The notes beneath the pieces were generated by a model. It searched no databases. It was given only the letters and a program-made list of their open reading frames with translations, and had not been told where the DNA came from. This document shows positions 19,465-30,117 of a DNA stretch of 64,000 bases, in pieces. Source of the stretch: Siphonodentalium dalli (taxonomy: Eukaryota; Mollusca; Scaphopoda; Gadilida; Siphonodentaliidae); contig CP136066.1 in NCBI GenBank assembly GCA_032622095.1, forward strand, positions 129,737,917-129,801,916, read 5' to 3'. Made by a program: the position numbers and the translations under genes. Positions within the stretch are counted from its first letter, which is position 1, and every line of letters starts with the position of its first letter.

Positions 19465-21012
19465 ACACGAGTAACCAAGCAAAGAGTGGCAAAATCATCG
19501 AGTACATTATTAGACCCAATTATTATCGGCAATTCCCTTCGTGTACTAGAAGCTGAAGTAATAAACCCGGGAGTCTCTGACCACTTAGGTGTATATGTGT
19601 CACTAGCTTATGATTATTCACAAGTAACTTCGTTCCAGAGAGTAGTATGGAACTACTCCAGAGCAAATTTTGAAAGAGCCAACGAAATACTCGGTAACAC
19701 GAACTGGGATGATCTCCTTGAGTGCCTCGACACCGATTCAGCTACCATACTTTTCCAAAATAAATTTATGTCAGTAATGAACGATACAATTCCCCAATCC
19801 ACTGTTACGGTTCGGCCCAAGGATAAAATCTGGTTTAACTCAGAAATCCGAAGAGAAATTCGCAAACGCGAAAGGCTACGTACAAAAGCCATAAAAAATA
19901 ATAATCCCAACACATGGCAAAAATATAAGCAATGTCGAAATAAAGTAAATAACATGAAAAAGTTCGCGAAATCGAAATTTGATGAAAATATGGAAGACCG
20001 CATGAAAGAATCATCATCTCCCCGCGAATTCTGGCAACTAATGAATTACCTACTATGTAAAAAGAAAACAACGAATGTTCCACCCCTATACTGCTCGAAT
20101 GCCCACATAAATACCATAAACGTAAATGGAACCGTGTACGCGACTGATGATCTTGACAAGGCTAACATATTAAACCAGAGCTTCATTTCTAACTCATCAA
20201 TAAATGACTCAAACCACAGTTTACCTGTGTTCAATTCTCGTTGTAAAAACACGATGGAGGACTTTGAGTTCACCGAAGATGAAATAATTTTGGCAATTAA
20301 ATCACTTAAATTAAACAAAGCCCATGGCTACGATGGAATTAGTGCAAAAATGCTCCTAGCTACCGCAGAATCAATTGCTCGTCCATTAGTTTTAATCTTC
20401 AGAAAATCTCTTGATAGCATGACATTTCCATCTGTATGGAAAAAGGCTAATGTTGTCCCCATCTTTAAAAAAGACGACCCCGCTGATAGCAAGAACTATC
20501 GTCCTATTTCCCTTCTACCCTGCTTGGGAAAAATATTTGAGAAAGTTGTACTAAAACAGATCAGGGATTTCTTTAAAAAAAACGAACTACTATTCTTACG
20601 TCAATCGGGCTTCATGCCAGGGCAAAGCACTTCTCATCAACTCATAGATCTATACAATCACCTGTGTCAATCTCTCGACAATGGACTGTATACATGTTCT
20701 ATTTTTTGTGATATATCAAAGGCATTCGAGAGAGTTTGGCACAGGGGACTAATACATAAACTTTCAAGTTATGGAGTCCGTGGTAAATCTTTGAAATGGC
20801 TAGGAGACTATTTAAATAACCGACAGCAGCGCGTATTAGTTAACAACAGCTTTTCTAACTATGAGATCATCCCAGCGGGCGTGCCACAAGGCTCAATCTT
20901 AGGCCCTTTTCTATTTTTGGTTTACATCAATGATTTAGCAGACAACATCTGTTCTGTTACGAGAATGTACGCTGACGACACTTGCATTACTAACGAGCAC
21001 CACGACCTATAG
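19447..21012 (+). CDS. Truncated CR1/Jockey-like RT fragment (U3)
   Basis: B-class version (Asn-Met). One private silent change, GTT to GTC in the SYGVRGK stretch near 20,778. Frame open, same truncations. Confidence 0.85.
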   Translation, partial: PTHDHTTRVTKQRVAKSSSTLLDPIIIGNSLRVLEAEVINPGVSDHLGVYVSLAYDYSQVTSFQRVVWNYSRANFERANEILGNTNWDDLLECLDTDSATILFQNKFMSVMNDTIPQSTVTVRPKDKIWFNSEIRREIRKRERLRTKAIKNNNPNTWQKYKQCRNKVNNMKKFAKSKFDENMEDRMKESSSPREFWQLMNYLLCKKKTTNVPPLYCSNAHINTINVNGTVYATDDLDKANILNQSFISNSSINDSNHSLPVFNSRCKNTMEDFEFTEDEIILAIKSLKLNKAHGYDGISAKMLLATAESIARPLVLIFRKSLDSMTFPSVWKKANVVPIFKKDDPADSKNYRPISLLPCLGKIFEKVVLKQIRDFFKKNELLFLRQSGFMPGQSTSHQLIDLYNHLCQSLDNGLYTCSIFCDISKAFERVWHRGLIHKLSSYGVRGKSLKWLGDYLNNRQQRVLVNNSFSNYEIIPAGVPQGSILGPFLFLVYINDLADNICSVTRMYADDTCITNEHHDL

Positions 21013-22291
21013 ATGAGCGGTCTTGGTCCCAACGGGGCTTATTTTTCGAGTTTAATTTTTTTCTTTACACACGGAAAAATTATACATCATATGAAAGTAG
21101 AAGATGTAGGCTTCATGTTCCGCCCTGCTGTAAAATGTGAAAGTGGTGCCGTTACCATGGAAACGGAATGTAAACAATGTAGATACAGTTTGATATTAAA
21201 CCATTTCCGCAAATGGTAAAAACTAATTTAAGCCCATTCTAGAACAGGAACAGACGTTGAAATTCATTTATTGATGATTTGTCCACTATAACTATGTTCC
21301 AACGATTCCAGTATTAAATAGGATGCACATATAGGTTATACGGGTCTTTATTGCCATTTTGGGGTGAAAAATGGTGATTTTTGCAAAAAATGCGATAATT
21401 TTGGAATTGGAACATTTGTTGAATACTACATTGGCTACAGTAATAATTTATGCATTATTATGATGGCATCATACGTGTACTTAAAATTAATTTGGATAAA
21501 ACTGCCGAAAAGGCCCAATACCAAGAGAAATACCTGTTACCATGGAAACGATATTTAAAAATACAAAAAATGCCATTATTGGAAAGAAATGAAGACCTAT
21601 AACCCATGCGACACAATATAACTTTTTTTACTTTGTTTTTTATGACATGCACTTTTAATCCGGACTTCTGTGTTGGGTAATTGTCGTGGTTTATTCAGCT
21701 GTTGTCATGGAAACGGACCAAATTTCGCCAAATAATGATGTTTTTTTCCCCATAGAGCTGACATTTAAAGCATGTAATTTTATGAAGCAAATCTTATTAT
21801 GACAACCCGTTATAGATGTCTCAAAACCTTTTTCAAAGATTACTATTTCCCAATTATCCCAGTAGTAGCTAGGATGCACATATAGGATATGAAGGTTTTA
21901 TTGTCATTTTGGGGTAAATACTGTAAATTTTTGCAAAAAATGCGATAATTTTGGAATTGAAACATTTATTAGATACTACATTGGTTACAGTAATAATTTA
22001 TAAATATTATGATGGCTTCTTACGTGTGCTTCAATCTAGTTTTGATAAAACTGCAGAAAAAGCCCAATACCCTGAGAAATACCTATCACCATGGAAACGA
22101 TATTAAAAAATACACAAAATTTCATTATTGGAAAGAAATGAAGTTCTATAACCATTGCGACACAAATAAACTTTTTGAATAATGATGTTTTCCCCTATAA
22201 ACCGGACATTTAAATTGTGAATTTTATAAAGCAAAACATATTGTAACAACCTGTTATAGGTATCTCAAAATCTTCAACTCATATACATAAT
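21013..22291. repeat. Diverged ~550-bp direct repeats (U3)
   Basis: Collinear with 1,722-3,000; no new feature. Confidence 0.75.
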
Positions 22292-22642
22292 ACAATAGGG
22301 GATAAGAGCACCCCTAAGACGACTTTCCTGCAGGTTTGCCAGACAAATTTACCATTATGTGAACGTACCCTGACATGGTACTCATCATACTTAGAGTCCA
22401 CGTGTTTTGATCGTTTTATTCCCAATTTCTCAGCTGTTTCTGTGGATCTAGACGAAAATTGTCTAAATAGTGATGTGTTTTGCACAATTTGTTTTATTAT
22501 TGGAAATTGAGTTAAAAATTAAAAACCAACACCACGTATCTGGAAAATGCCATGATAGGATTTTAAAAGATTCGCTGTCTGGGAATTATGAAACTGATTT
22601 GAAAGCAAATAGTTGATGATTATAAGCTACATCCCTAAATAG

Positions 22643-23340
22643 TAATTACCTGTAACTTTGGTATCTGTCATAGTTTACGCGAGAAATTTTAAACACATAT
22701 CAGGGACATGTTCCCCCTTCTTGAATGTTAAAAAACATTTCCAGATGCTTGTCGTATTTTAATTGATTTTATGCGATGAAATAATGCGAAAATTCAGAAA
22801 ATTGCACTAATTTCTCAATATTTTGCGGTTTTAGTAAACACCTGATAAAAGTCGTTCTATTTGGGAATTTTTAAACCAAATTTGCAGACAATATAGAGTA
22901 AACACAGTACTATCGGAATATCGTCAAGGAGTTCTGTGCCGAAGCTGCCGTCAATAAATTCGCTTTTTCGTGTTCGACGAAAATGAAACTTGTCTGTTTA
23001 AAGGTCCCATTTTCGTGTCGAATGGTGATAGAATCTCCATTTGTCAAGTTGATGGATAAATTACATCACACTTAATCGGCTTATGTCCGCGGCCATAAAC
23101 CTGTGTTTTTATAACAATTTATTGGAGACAAACTGTTGCGCGCTTATCAGTTGAAGTTAATAATCGTGAAGCCTGTGTAACAAATGTTCAAATACAACGA
23201 AAAAAAAATACGTAAAATAAATAGCGTGACCAATGAGCATTCACAAAACAATATACATTCAGTTTTGAAAACGAGTAAAAATGATTATAAATGAAAACGC
23301 TCTTTATCGTTTACCGGCGCTTTTGCGCAAGAAGGTTTTT
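22643..23340. repeat. Long inverted repeat, left arm (U3)
   Basis: As in U2 but one base longer because of the extra T near 23,259. Confidence 0.87.
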
Positions 23341-23603
23341 AATGGACGCAATCATTGGATTTTGTTCTAGGCTAAAAAAAACAAACAATACAAAATGTGT
23401 TCAAACTTCCTCTTTTGAAAGTTGAAGTAAAACATCACGGGTGTTGTTACAGTCTATTGTGATTCTTTGGTGAGCACGCAGTGAACACAAGTCATACTTT
23501 GCCAAATTCATCCCGTATATCACACATGTTTAGTATACATGACACGTCGTCACTTTCGTGAGAACATCTAACGGAAGTTTTATGGGGTATATAAAATAGA
23601 AGC

Positions 23604-23880
23604 ATGGCCAGTTGATGTACAGACAGCGAACTAAAAACCTTCCTAAACGACCGTGGTGTTCCATCAACTAGACGAAAAAAAAGATGAGAAAGTGCAGCTA
23701 GCCGAGTTGGCACACAAACAGAAATTTCCAGTTATTCAGTCGGCAGATGATCAACAGAAAACGGTTAATACCCAAAAAGCGAAGTTGTTATGCCTGGAGT
23801 TTTTGTTGTCTTTCTACATACAACGAAGATGTGAAATTCAAGATTTTTCGCCAGATAGATCCAAAGAAATACTTTGTTGA
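23604..23880 (+). pseudogene. SAP-domain relic (U3)
   Basis: Same stop and A-run shift. It carries the A-class-like AGA codon near 23,827, unlike U2 and U5. Confidence 0.5.
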
Positions 23881-24451
23881 AATCTCTTGCCATATTTTGC
23901 TGTATTTATGCAAAACGTGCATCTCCATCTTAACACATCGATGTAGATTGAAAACGACATATTTGCGGTCATGTAATGATAACATAAACGCTCTTTATTG
24001 GTTCCGTTTTATATGGTATAAAATGACCTTCCGAATTACTCTAAACTTGAAAGTTTTTTGTAGGAAATCAATAAACTTATAGTACATGTACGAATATTCA
24101 TATCAAATTAAATAATACTCACGTTTCTGGGTTACGTCGGTCATTATTGCAACCGAAAACTGCACAGCGATTTGAAGGCATTTTCAATTTATGATTTTGT
24201 AAGGGTAGTAGATGGGCACGAAGCGAAGTGATTTTGTTGAATGAGAGTAGAAGGGTGCGAAGCGCCCGGGATGGTCGAAAAGATCGAGAGAAGATACCAT
24301 AGCATATGGATTAGGTTCAAATGTCACAATAGACATGAAGGAGTATCACATCGCCCTCTCACATGCTTCAGTTGTCAGTTAAAACATGAAGTTTTTCATA
24401 AAACAGTTTCATTTTCGTGAAACGCATGCGAAGCAAGATGTGCGAAGAGAG

Positions 24452-25170
24452 AATTTATTGACGGCAGCTTAGGCAGTCTGAGGGGTAATTAATCCCAAAT
24501 GCACGGAACTCCTTTACGATATTCCGATAGTACTGCGTTTACTCTATATTCTCTAAAAAATTTGTGTAAAAGTTCCCAATAGAACGACTTTTATCAGGCG
24601 TTTACTAAAACCGCAAAATATTGAGAATATTAAAAACCTTCTTGCGCAAAAGCGCCGGTACACGATAAAGAGCTTTTTCATTTATAATCGTTTATGAAAC
24701 AGCAATAACACTGTACTTATGGGAACAACTGATGTATATTGTTTTGTGAATGCTCATTGGTCACGCTATTTATTTTACGTAGTTTTTTTCTGTTGTATTT
24801 GAACATTTGTTACACAGGCTTCACGATTATTAACTTCAACTGATAAGCGCCGTCTGCTACGTATGCGCGCAACAGTTTGTCTCCAATAAATTGTTATAAA
24901 AACACAGGTTTATGGCCGCGGACATAAGCCGATTAAGTGTGATGTAATAGAATCCCAATAGAACGACTTTTATCAGGTGTTTACTAAAACCGCAAAATAT
25001 TGAGAGATTAGTGCAATTTTCTGAATTTTCGCATTATTTCATCGCATAAAATCAATTAAAATACGACAAGCAACTGGAAATGTTTTTGAACGTTCTAGAA
25101 GGGGTACATGTCCCTTATATATGTTTAAAATTTCTCGCGTAAACTATGACAGATACCAAAGTTATAATTA
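24452..25170. repeat. Long inverted repeat, right arm, uninterrupted (U3)
   Basis: Same rearranged order as in U2. The empty LINE site lies within it. Confidence 0.87.
24828..24838. other. Empty LINE insertion site (U3)
   Basis: Single TATTAACTTCA followed by ACTGATAAGC. Confidence 0.93.
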
Positions 25171-25306
25171 GTTTTATAGACCCACCCTAAATCCCCCATA
25201 GTAAATGCATGCGGCCGTAAAGCACATGGCTTTGTTTGGATACTTTCTGGCCCACAATGCAACAGTCAAAATGGTTATCTGTAAAACAGTCTATGGAAAT
25301 TATGAG

Positions 25307-26315
25307 TGGTCGTGTGTGCGGGTATTCAGGTATATCTGGAAGAGCTCACCGTTGGTGAGGTATATATGTATACCTGGATTGACACTGTGGTCATGAGTAT
25401 GGCGAATAAGTATACATGTAGTGGCTATATGGTCCATGTGGGATGTATATGTATGCAATGAGTGACTGTATGATCGTGAATGTGGTGAATATGTATACAT
25501 AGAGTGACTATATGGTCACATGTCAGGTGTAGGAGTATACCTGGTGTTCATGCATGGTGACTCGTGGCTGTATCGTCATGTGTGGTATGTACGGGTATAA
25601 CCAATTATGGCTGTATGGTCAGGTATATGTGTATAAAGTGGGTGACTATATTGTCATATGTGTGCAGGTGTTTATGTACATATGGAATGACTGCGGTAAT
25701 GGGTGGGTTGTAGATGTGTGGCTATCACTGTCCACAATAACCCAAGGATATGTTAACCAATAGAGAGGTCATATCAGATAGTTCTCCGTCTTGATGGTGT
25801 TTATGTACATTAAGGAAACGTTAAACGTGTAAAGCGATAGCCACCCATTACCACCGTCATTCCATATATACATAAACATCACAGACATATGACACTATAG
25901 TGCCCCACTGTATACACGTGCACCTGATTCATGACCACGGATGACCACACAGCCATTAGTGACAATGCAGGCACACCGATAATACTCATAAATATGACCC
26001 ATAACCATATAGTCACTCCCTGTATACACATTCACCTCACAATTGGCCATACGGTCATCCCCTGTATACCTATTCTCCACATAAATGGTCAAATAGACAT
26101 TCAATATTTACATCAACACCACTACAATAACATAGAGCCATTCACCTCACGATTGGCCATGTCACTCCATGTATCCCTATTTGTCACACCATAGCCGAAT
26201 AGCCACTCAAGATATACTGATACACCCAGCCATGTCAGTATAGTCACTCCATGTATGTGTATGCACCTCGCCCATGACCATATAGCAACAATTAAAACCG
26301 TATAATATACCCGTA
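25307..26315. repeat. Minisatellite palindrome, cut by the 3.8-kb block (U3/U4 junction)
   Basis: Follows 11,562-12,592 until CCCGTA at 26,310-26,315, where it stops in favour of unrelated sequence. The missing end resumes at 30,114. Confidence 0.82.
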
Positions 26316-26727
26316 CAAGAAAACCATAGTCAGAAATGGTAACGCCACCAAGATTATAGTATTACATATAAATAGAAATTATAAAAAATACATAAAATAT
26401 TTTGATAACAATTGCGTTTAAACAAGTAATCCTTCAAATTATTACTAACAAAGCAAGTAAATGACTGTGGGGTCACTCAACAGATTATAAAGACTTGGAC
26501 TTAGTATACTGTAAATACTGGGACTGTATATTTTTAAATTTTAGTCTAAAATTTAAATGAAATAATTAAAAGATAAAATTTAGCAAGTAGTAAAAGTTAA
26601 TTTTATCATTTAATTTTTTTTTTTGGTTAAATAAAGGAATAATTTAAATGTAAAATTTGGTTTAAAAAAAAATGATTGACCGTGGCTCTTCCAATAATTG
26701 CGCGACTGACCTGGTCAATTGTTCTTA

Positions 26728-26945
26728 AGAAGTTGTTTTGAGAATTACTATGGAGGGACATAGTTATGGCTGTGGCTTCGCGAGTAATTGACTTGGTGAC
26801 GTGATGTTAACAATCTGAACTCCAGTAAACCAAGGACGCTCCATACCAAATATAAGGTAAATAAATAATTCTTTATAAGTTGTTTTAATATTTACTATGG
26901 AGGGAAAGAATTGTGGTGCTGGCTTCGCAACTATTTGACCCCATT
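26728..26945. repeat. Diverged direct repeat pair
   Basis: AAGTTGTTTTGAGAATTACTATGGAGGGA...GGCTTCGCGAGTAATTGAC (about 26,728-26,795) is echoed by AAGTTGTTTTAATATTTACTATGGAGGGA...GGCTTCGCAACTATTTGAC (about 26,876-26,940). The second copy is in the other 3.8-kb block at about 49,806-50,018. Confidence 0.65.
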
Positions 26946-27287
26946 GTAACAAATATAAATATTAGTCACTCAGGCAATAGATGTATCTATTCTGTATATT
27001 AAGTTATTGGGTCTTACGTGTCTTGAGATGTCTAAATATGTTTTGATGGACAGATCGCGCAAGCGCAAGGGACCCCGCCAATCTTATTTGTTGTGCTTCG
27101 AATTGTTGACTTATTAAATATGCACATATACTTAAGAAACAGTCGTGTGCGAAGCGCGCTCCCGTAGGTCGGTTTTTGGATGCCAGTTAATGAAAATATC
27201 ATTGAAATAATCGGTTTCCCCCCAATAAACATCCATATATTCAATATACATGTTTTTGGAGCAGAATTAGGTAGACCATATTGAACG

Positions 27288-27700
27288 CCATAATTCTGCT
27301 GTGGTTAAGTGGTCAATTACTTTGGACATTACTGTATGTAGATGGAGTTATCATTAGACCTCACATCCTTATATGGAATACAGTAATGCCCAAAGTAATT
27401 GACCACTTAACCACAGCAGAATTATGGGTAATTTTTCAGGATTTAAAATCCGGAAAAATTACCCACAATCTGCTGTGCTTAAGTGGTCAATTACTTTGGA
27501 CATTACTGTATGTGGATGGAGTTATCATTAGACCTCACATCCTTATATGGGCTACAGTAATGCCTAAAGTAATTGACCAATTAACCACAGCAGAATTAAG
27601 GGTAATTTTTCAGGATTTAAAATCTTGAAAAATTACCCATAATTCTGCTGTGGTTAAGTGATCAATTACTTTGGACATTACTGTATGTAGATGGAGTTAA
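27288..27700. repeat. Array of near-perfect hairpins (copy 1)
   Basis: A 49-nt arm at 27,288-27,336 and its complement at 27,379-27,427 match at 48 of 49 positions around a 42-nt loop. A second palindrome (GGGTAATTTTTC... 27,425-27,463, about 39 nt) overlaps its edge. Then the pair repeats: arms at about 27,466-27,510 and 27,554-27,597, the short palindrome at 27,600-27,638, and a last unpaired arm at about 27,639-27,690. The 115-codon frame across it is a by-product of the repetition. Confidence 0.88.
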
Positions 27701-27907
27701 ACCTCACATCAGTTTGTTGGGGATTTGGACCTTGACTTGGGACCTTTTTTTTTTTAACGCAACAAATGCGAGTACACCTTATACACAAATTTCTGATGTA
27801 GCCAGAGTTTTTATTGGATAATATTAGTTTGAAGCCTGCTTACATTTCAATATGTTGTCAGTTTTGTATTCTCTGCAGCAGCTAGAACTCGGCGCGTTGA
27901 AGCAAAA

Positions 27908-28800
27908 GTTATAAAAGAAAAATGTGTACGTAACGAGACTATAATACAAATGAAAAAATAAATTGAGGGAGGGGTGGGCATTACAGGGAACTAAGGGTTG
28001 AACCGATATAAATCTGTAGAGCGATAACGACCAATGTTGACATATTATGCATCTCAACTCTACTGTTGCAACAAGGTTATAAAATAGGGGGGGGGGGGGG
28101 GTGTCAGAATTTTAGTCATCTCTATATAGTGCCAGAATAGTAATTTATGGACTTCTATAGTGGTACAATACAAATTAGAATCAAATGATAAAAAATATGT
28201 ATGTAACACAACTATACCGATGAAAGTAAAAATAATAATTTAGGCCGGGATAAGATGTTGGTTTGGTTATATGGACTCGGAGAAAAAGGGGTTCGTACCG
28301 ATGAACTGACATAAATTAGTGGAGCGATGTTGCCATGTAATGCATCGCGACTGTACTAAAGCAGCAATGATATAAAATTGGGGGGGCCCCCGGGGGGGTC
28401 GGAAATTATCTCTATCTCTATAGATGGCACCAGAATTATATAGAAAGGAATAGCAATTGATATACGTATACGGTATACTATAGTAATACCATAGACATAT
28501 AAGTACAAGTATCACTCAATAAAATATTTCGTAACGTGACTATAGCGATGAAAAAAATAAATAAATTGGACTGGGATTAGAGATTGGGTTGGTTATATGT
28601 GGATAATTGGATATGGAATTCATACCGATGAAATGATACAAATTAGTGGAGCGATAAAGACCAATGTTGACACTTAGTCAGGCTACGCGGGGGAAATAGG
28701 GGTTGATACGATAGACCGAAATAAATTTGTCGAGTGATAATGACCAATGTTGACGTATAAAGTAACGCGACTGTACTGTTGCACAATTATCATGTAGAAC
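27908..28800. repeat. Diverged ~300-bp tandem repeats with G-runs (copy 1)
   Basis: Three copies start at about 27,908, 28,187 and 28,517, with a fourth partial copy from about 28,697. Shared landmarks in order are GTAACRNRACTATA, ATGAAAAAA, GGTTG-ACCGAT, ATAAAT-TGTRGAGCGAT, CCAATGTTGAC and GCGACTGTACT. Two copies end in G-runs: 15 G at 28,087-28,101, and G7-C5-G7 at 28,380-28,398. Confidence 0.72.
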
Positions 28801-28856
28801 CAGTCAAATATGGACTCTGGTGCCAATATGGAACAGCTCAGAAAACATTTGAAGGG

Positions 28857-29225
28857 CCCTAAAATTTATGGGATCTGCCATACAAATCGATTTATGTTGA
28901 TAAATCTCTTATTTTTCAAAATTTTAAGCTGAGACTTGGTGTGTTTGAGTGGGATACGTATATATTCCTAAAATGATAGGATACAGCACATAATTATGTT
29001 TTAGGTGGAAGAAATGAATTTTTTTCGATGATAAAATTTAACAATAAGTTAAATTTTAATAACATGGGATTTGCAAATAAAATCGATTTATGTTGACAAA
29101 ACTGTCATTTTTCAAAATTTTGAGTTGAGAATTCGTGTGTCTGTGTGTAATACTTATATATTCTTAAAATGACAGAGTCCAGCGCGTAATTATCTTTTAG
29201 ATGGAAGAAATTGAATTTGTTTTCG
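28857..29225. repeat. Diverged direct repeat pair, ~190 bp
   Basis: ATGGGATCTGCCATACAAATCGATTTATG...TTTTTCAAAATTTTAAGCTGAGA...GGTGGAAGAAATGAATTT (28,867 on) is repeated as ATGGGATTTGCAAATAAAATCGATTTATG...ATGGAAGAAATTGAATTT (29,064 on). The equivalent is at about 51,937-52,295. Confidence 0.7.
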
Positions 29226-29517
29226 ATAACCATCTACGGCCGTACTACGGCCGGGTTTATCGAGTACGCTATTTTATAAACAAACTTTTGTCAATAGCCG
29301 TTTTGGTCAAACTAAACCTTTTTCGACCGGGAAAGCAGATCCGAATAGTAGCTAAGATGTATTTAGATAGAATTATCAAAAGAATTTGACCGATTAGGGT
29401 GCATTTTAAAAGAATCGAGTGGAGAAATCTTGGTGACATTTTCATAAAACACGCCGATAATTCCAAAGATAAAAGATGGCGGTTACTACAAAAAAAACAG
29501 ACATGCGCACTCCAATT

Positions 29518-30040
29518 AAAATTACCCATAATTCAGTTCACTACACCAGGGGCTCCCAACAGGTTATACAATATTTTCAGGCTATCAGATTATTTATATT
29601 TTCGACTTTAAGTTTACAATTTGAGCCTGTCCTCACTCTATCGATACGATTTATCATAAACATATTATACACCAGTGGCGTTAACTTTACAACTTCGGCA
29701 TCTACGTGATTATATCGGTACGATTCAGTAAGGTACAAACAATCTCCATAAAATACCCACAATTCAGTTCACTACATGCAGGGGCTCCCAATAGGTTATT
29801 CCCATTTATTATGGGCTCCCAATAGGTTATACAATATTTTCAGGCTATCAGATTATTTATATTTTCAACAAGATATTATTACACCGGTGACTTTAAGTTT
29901 ACAATTTGAGCCTGTCCTGACTCTATCGATAGGATTTATCATATTTTCATAAACGTATTATACACCGCTGGCGTTAACTTTACAATTTCGGCATCTACGT
30001 GATTATATCGGTACGATTGAGTAAGGTACAAACAATCTCC
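29518..30040. repeat. Two-copy tandem repeat at the right end of the 3.8-kb block
   Basis: Copy one at about 29,518-29,747 and copy two at about 29,751-30,040 share ATTCAGTTCACTACA, GGGGCTCCCAA, the stretch from AGGTTATACAATATTTTCAG to CTATCAGATTATTTATATTTTC, and the end TACGTGATTATATCGGTACG. Copy two holds an extra internal duplication of GGGCTCCCAATAGGTTAT. Confidence 0.82.
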
Positions 30041-30117
30041 AAGAATACATTCGCCCTGTACTCCATGCGATATAAAAAAAACAAATGCTAGTAACACCAC
30101 ACTAGGTGGCGTAATAA

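Larger units (their letters stand above)
19292..26163. repeat. Array unit U3 (B class, plain)
   Basis: 6,872 bp, from two cancelling 1-bp indels: an extra T near 23,259 (ACATTCAG) and a missing C near 26,131 (AATAACATAG). It also has private AACCAATTATGG near 25,601. It is therefore a plain B unit that has drifted on its own since duplication. Confidence 0.93.
26316..30113. mobile_element. 3.8-kb non-coding block of unknown type, copy 1
   Basis: Absent from U1, U2, U3 and U5 at the same place. The plain sequence CCCGTATAACC becomes CCCGTA + block + ATAACC, so at most one base is duplicated. A 13-bp near-inverted repeat, TAACGCCACCAAG at 26,340-26,352 and the complement of 30,102-30,114 (11 of 13 match), lies at the right end but 24 bp inside the left end. 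No frame in it resembles a protein family; the longest (115 codons near 27,281) comes from an inverted-repeat array. It is either a non-autonomous transposon without a usual target duplication or a segment captured by recombination. The rest is simple AT-rich DNA and the repeats listed separately. Confidence 0.6.

Noticed and set aside
27281-27628. A 115-codon frame with an internal repeat of about 55 residues
   Set aside because: It runs across the inverted-repeat hairpin array. The repetition is of the DNA, not of a protein.
27288-27700. CRISPR array
   Set aside because: Repeats are inverted, not direct with unique spacers, and the window is eukaryotic.
26316-30113. Helitron
   Set aside because: The right end has a weak hairpin (CACC-ACACTA-GGTG) but not the CTRR terminus, the left end is not TC, the site is not A|T clean, and no Rep/helicase sequence is present.
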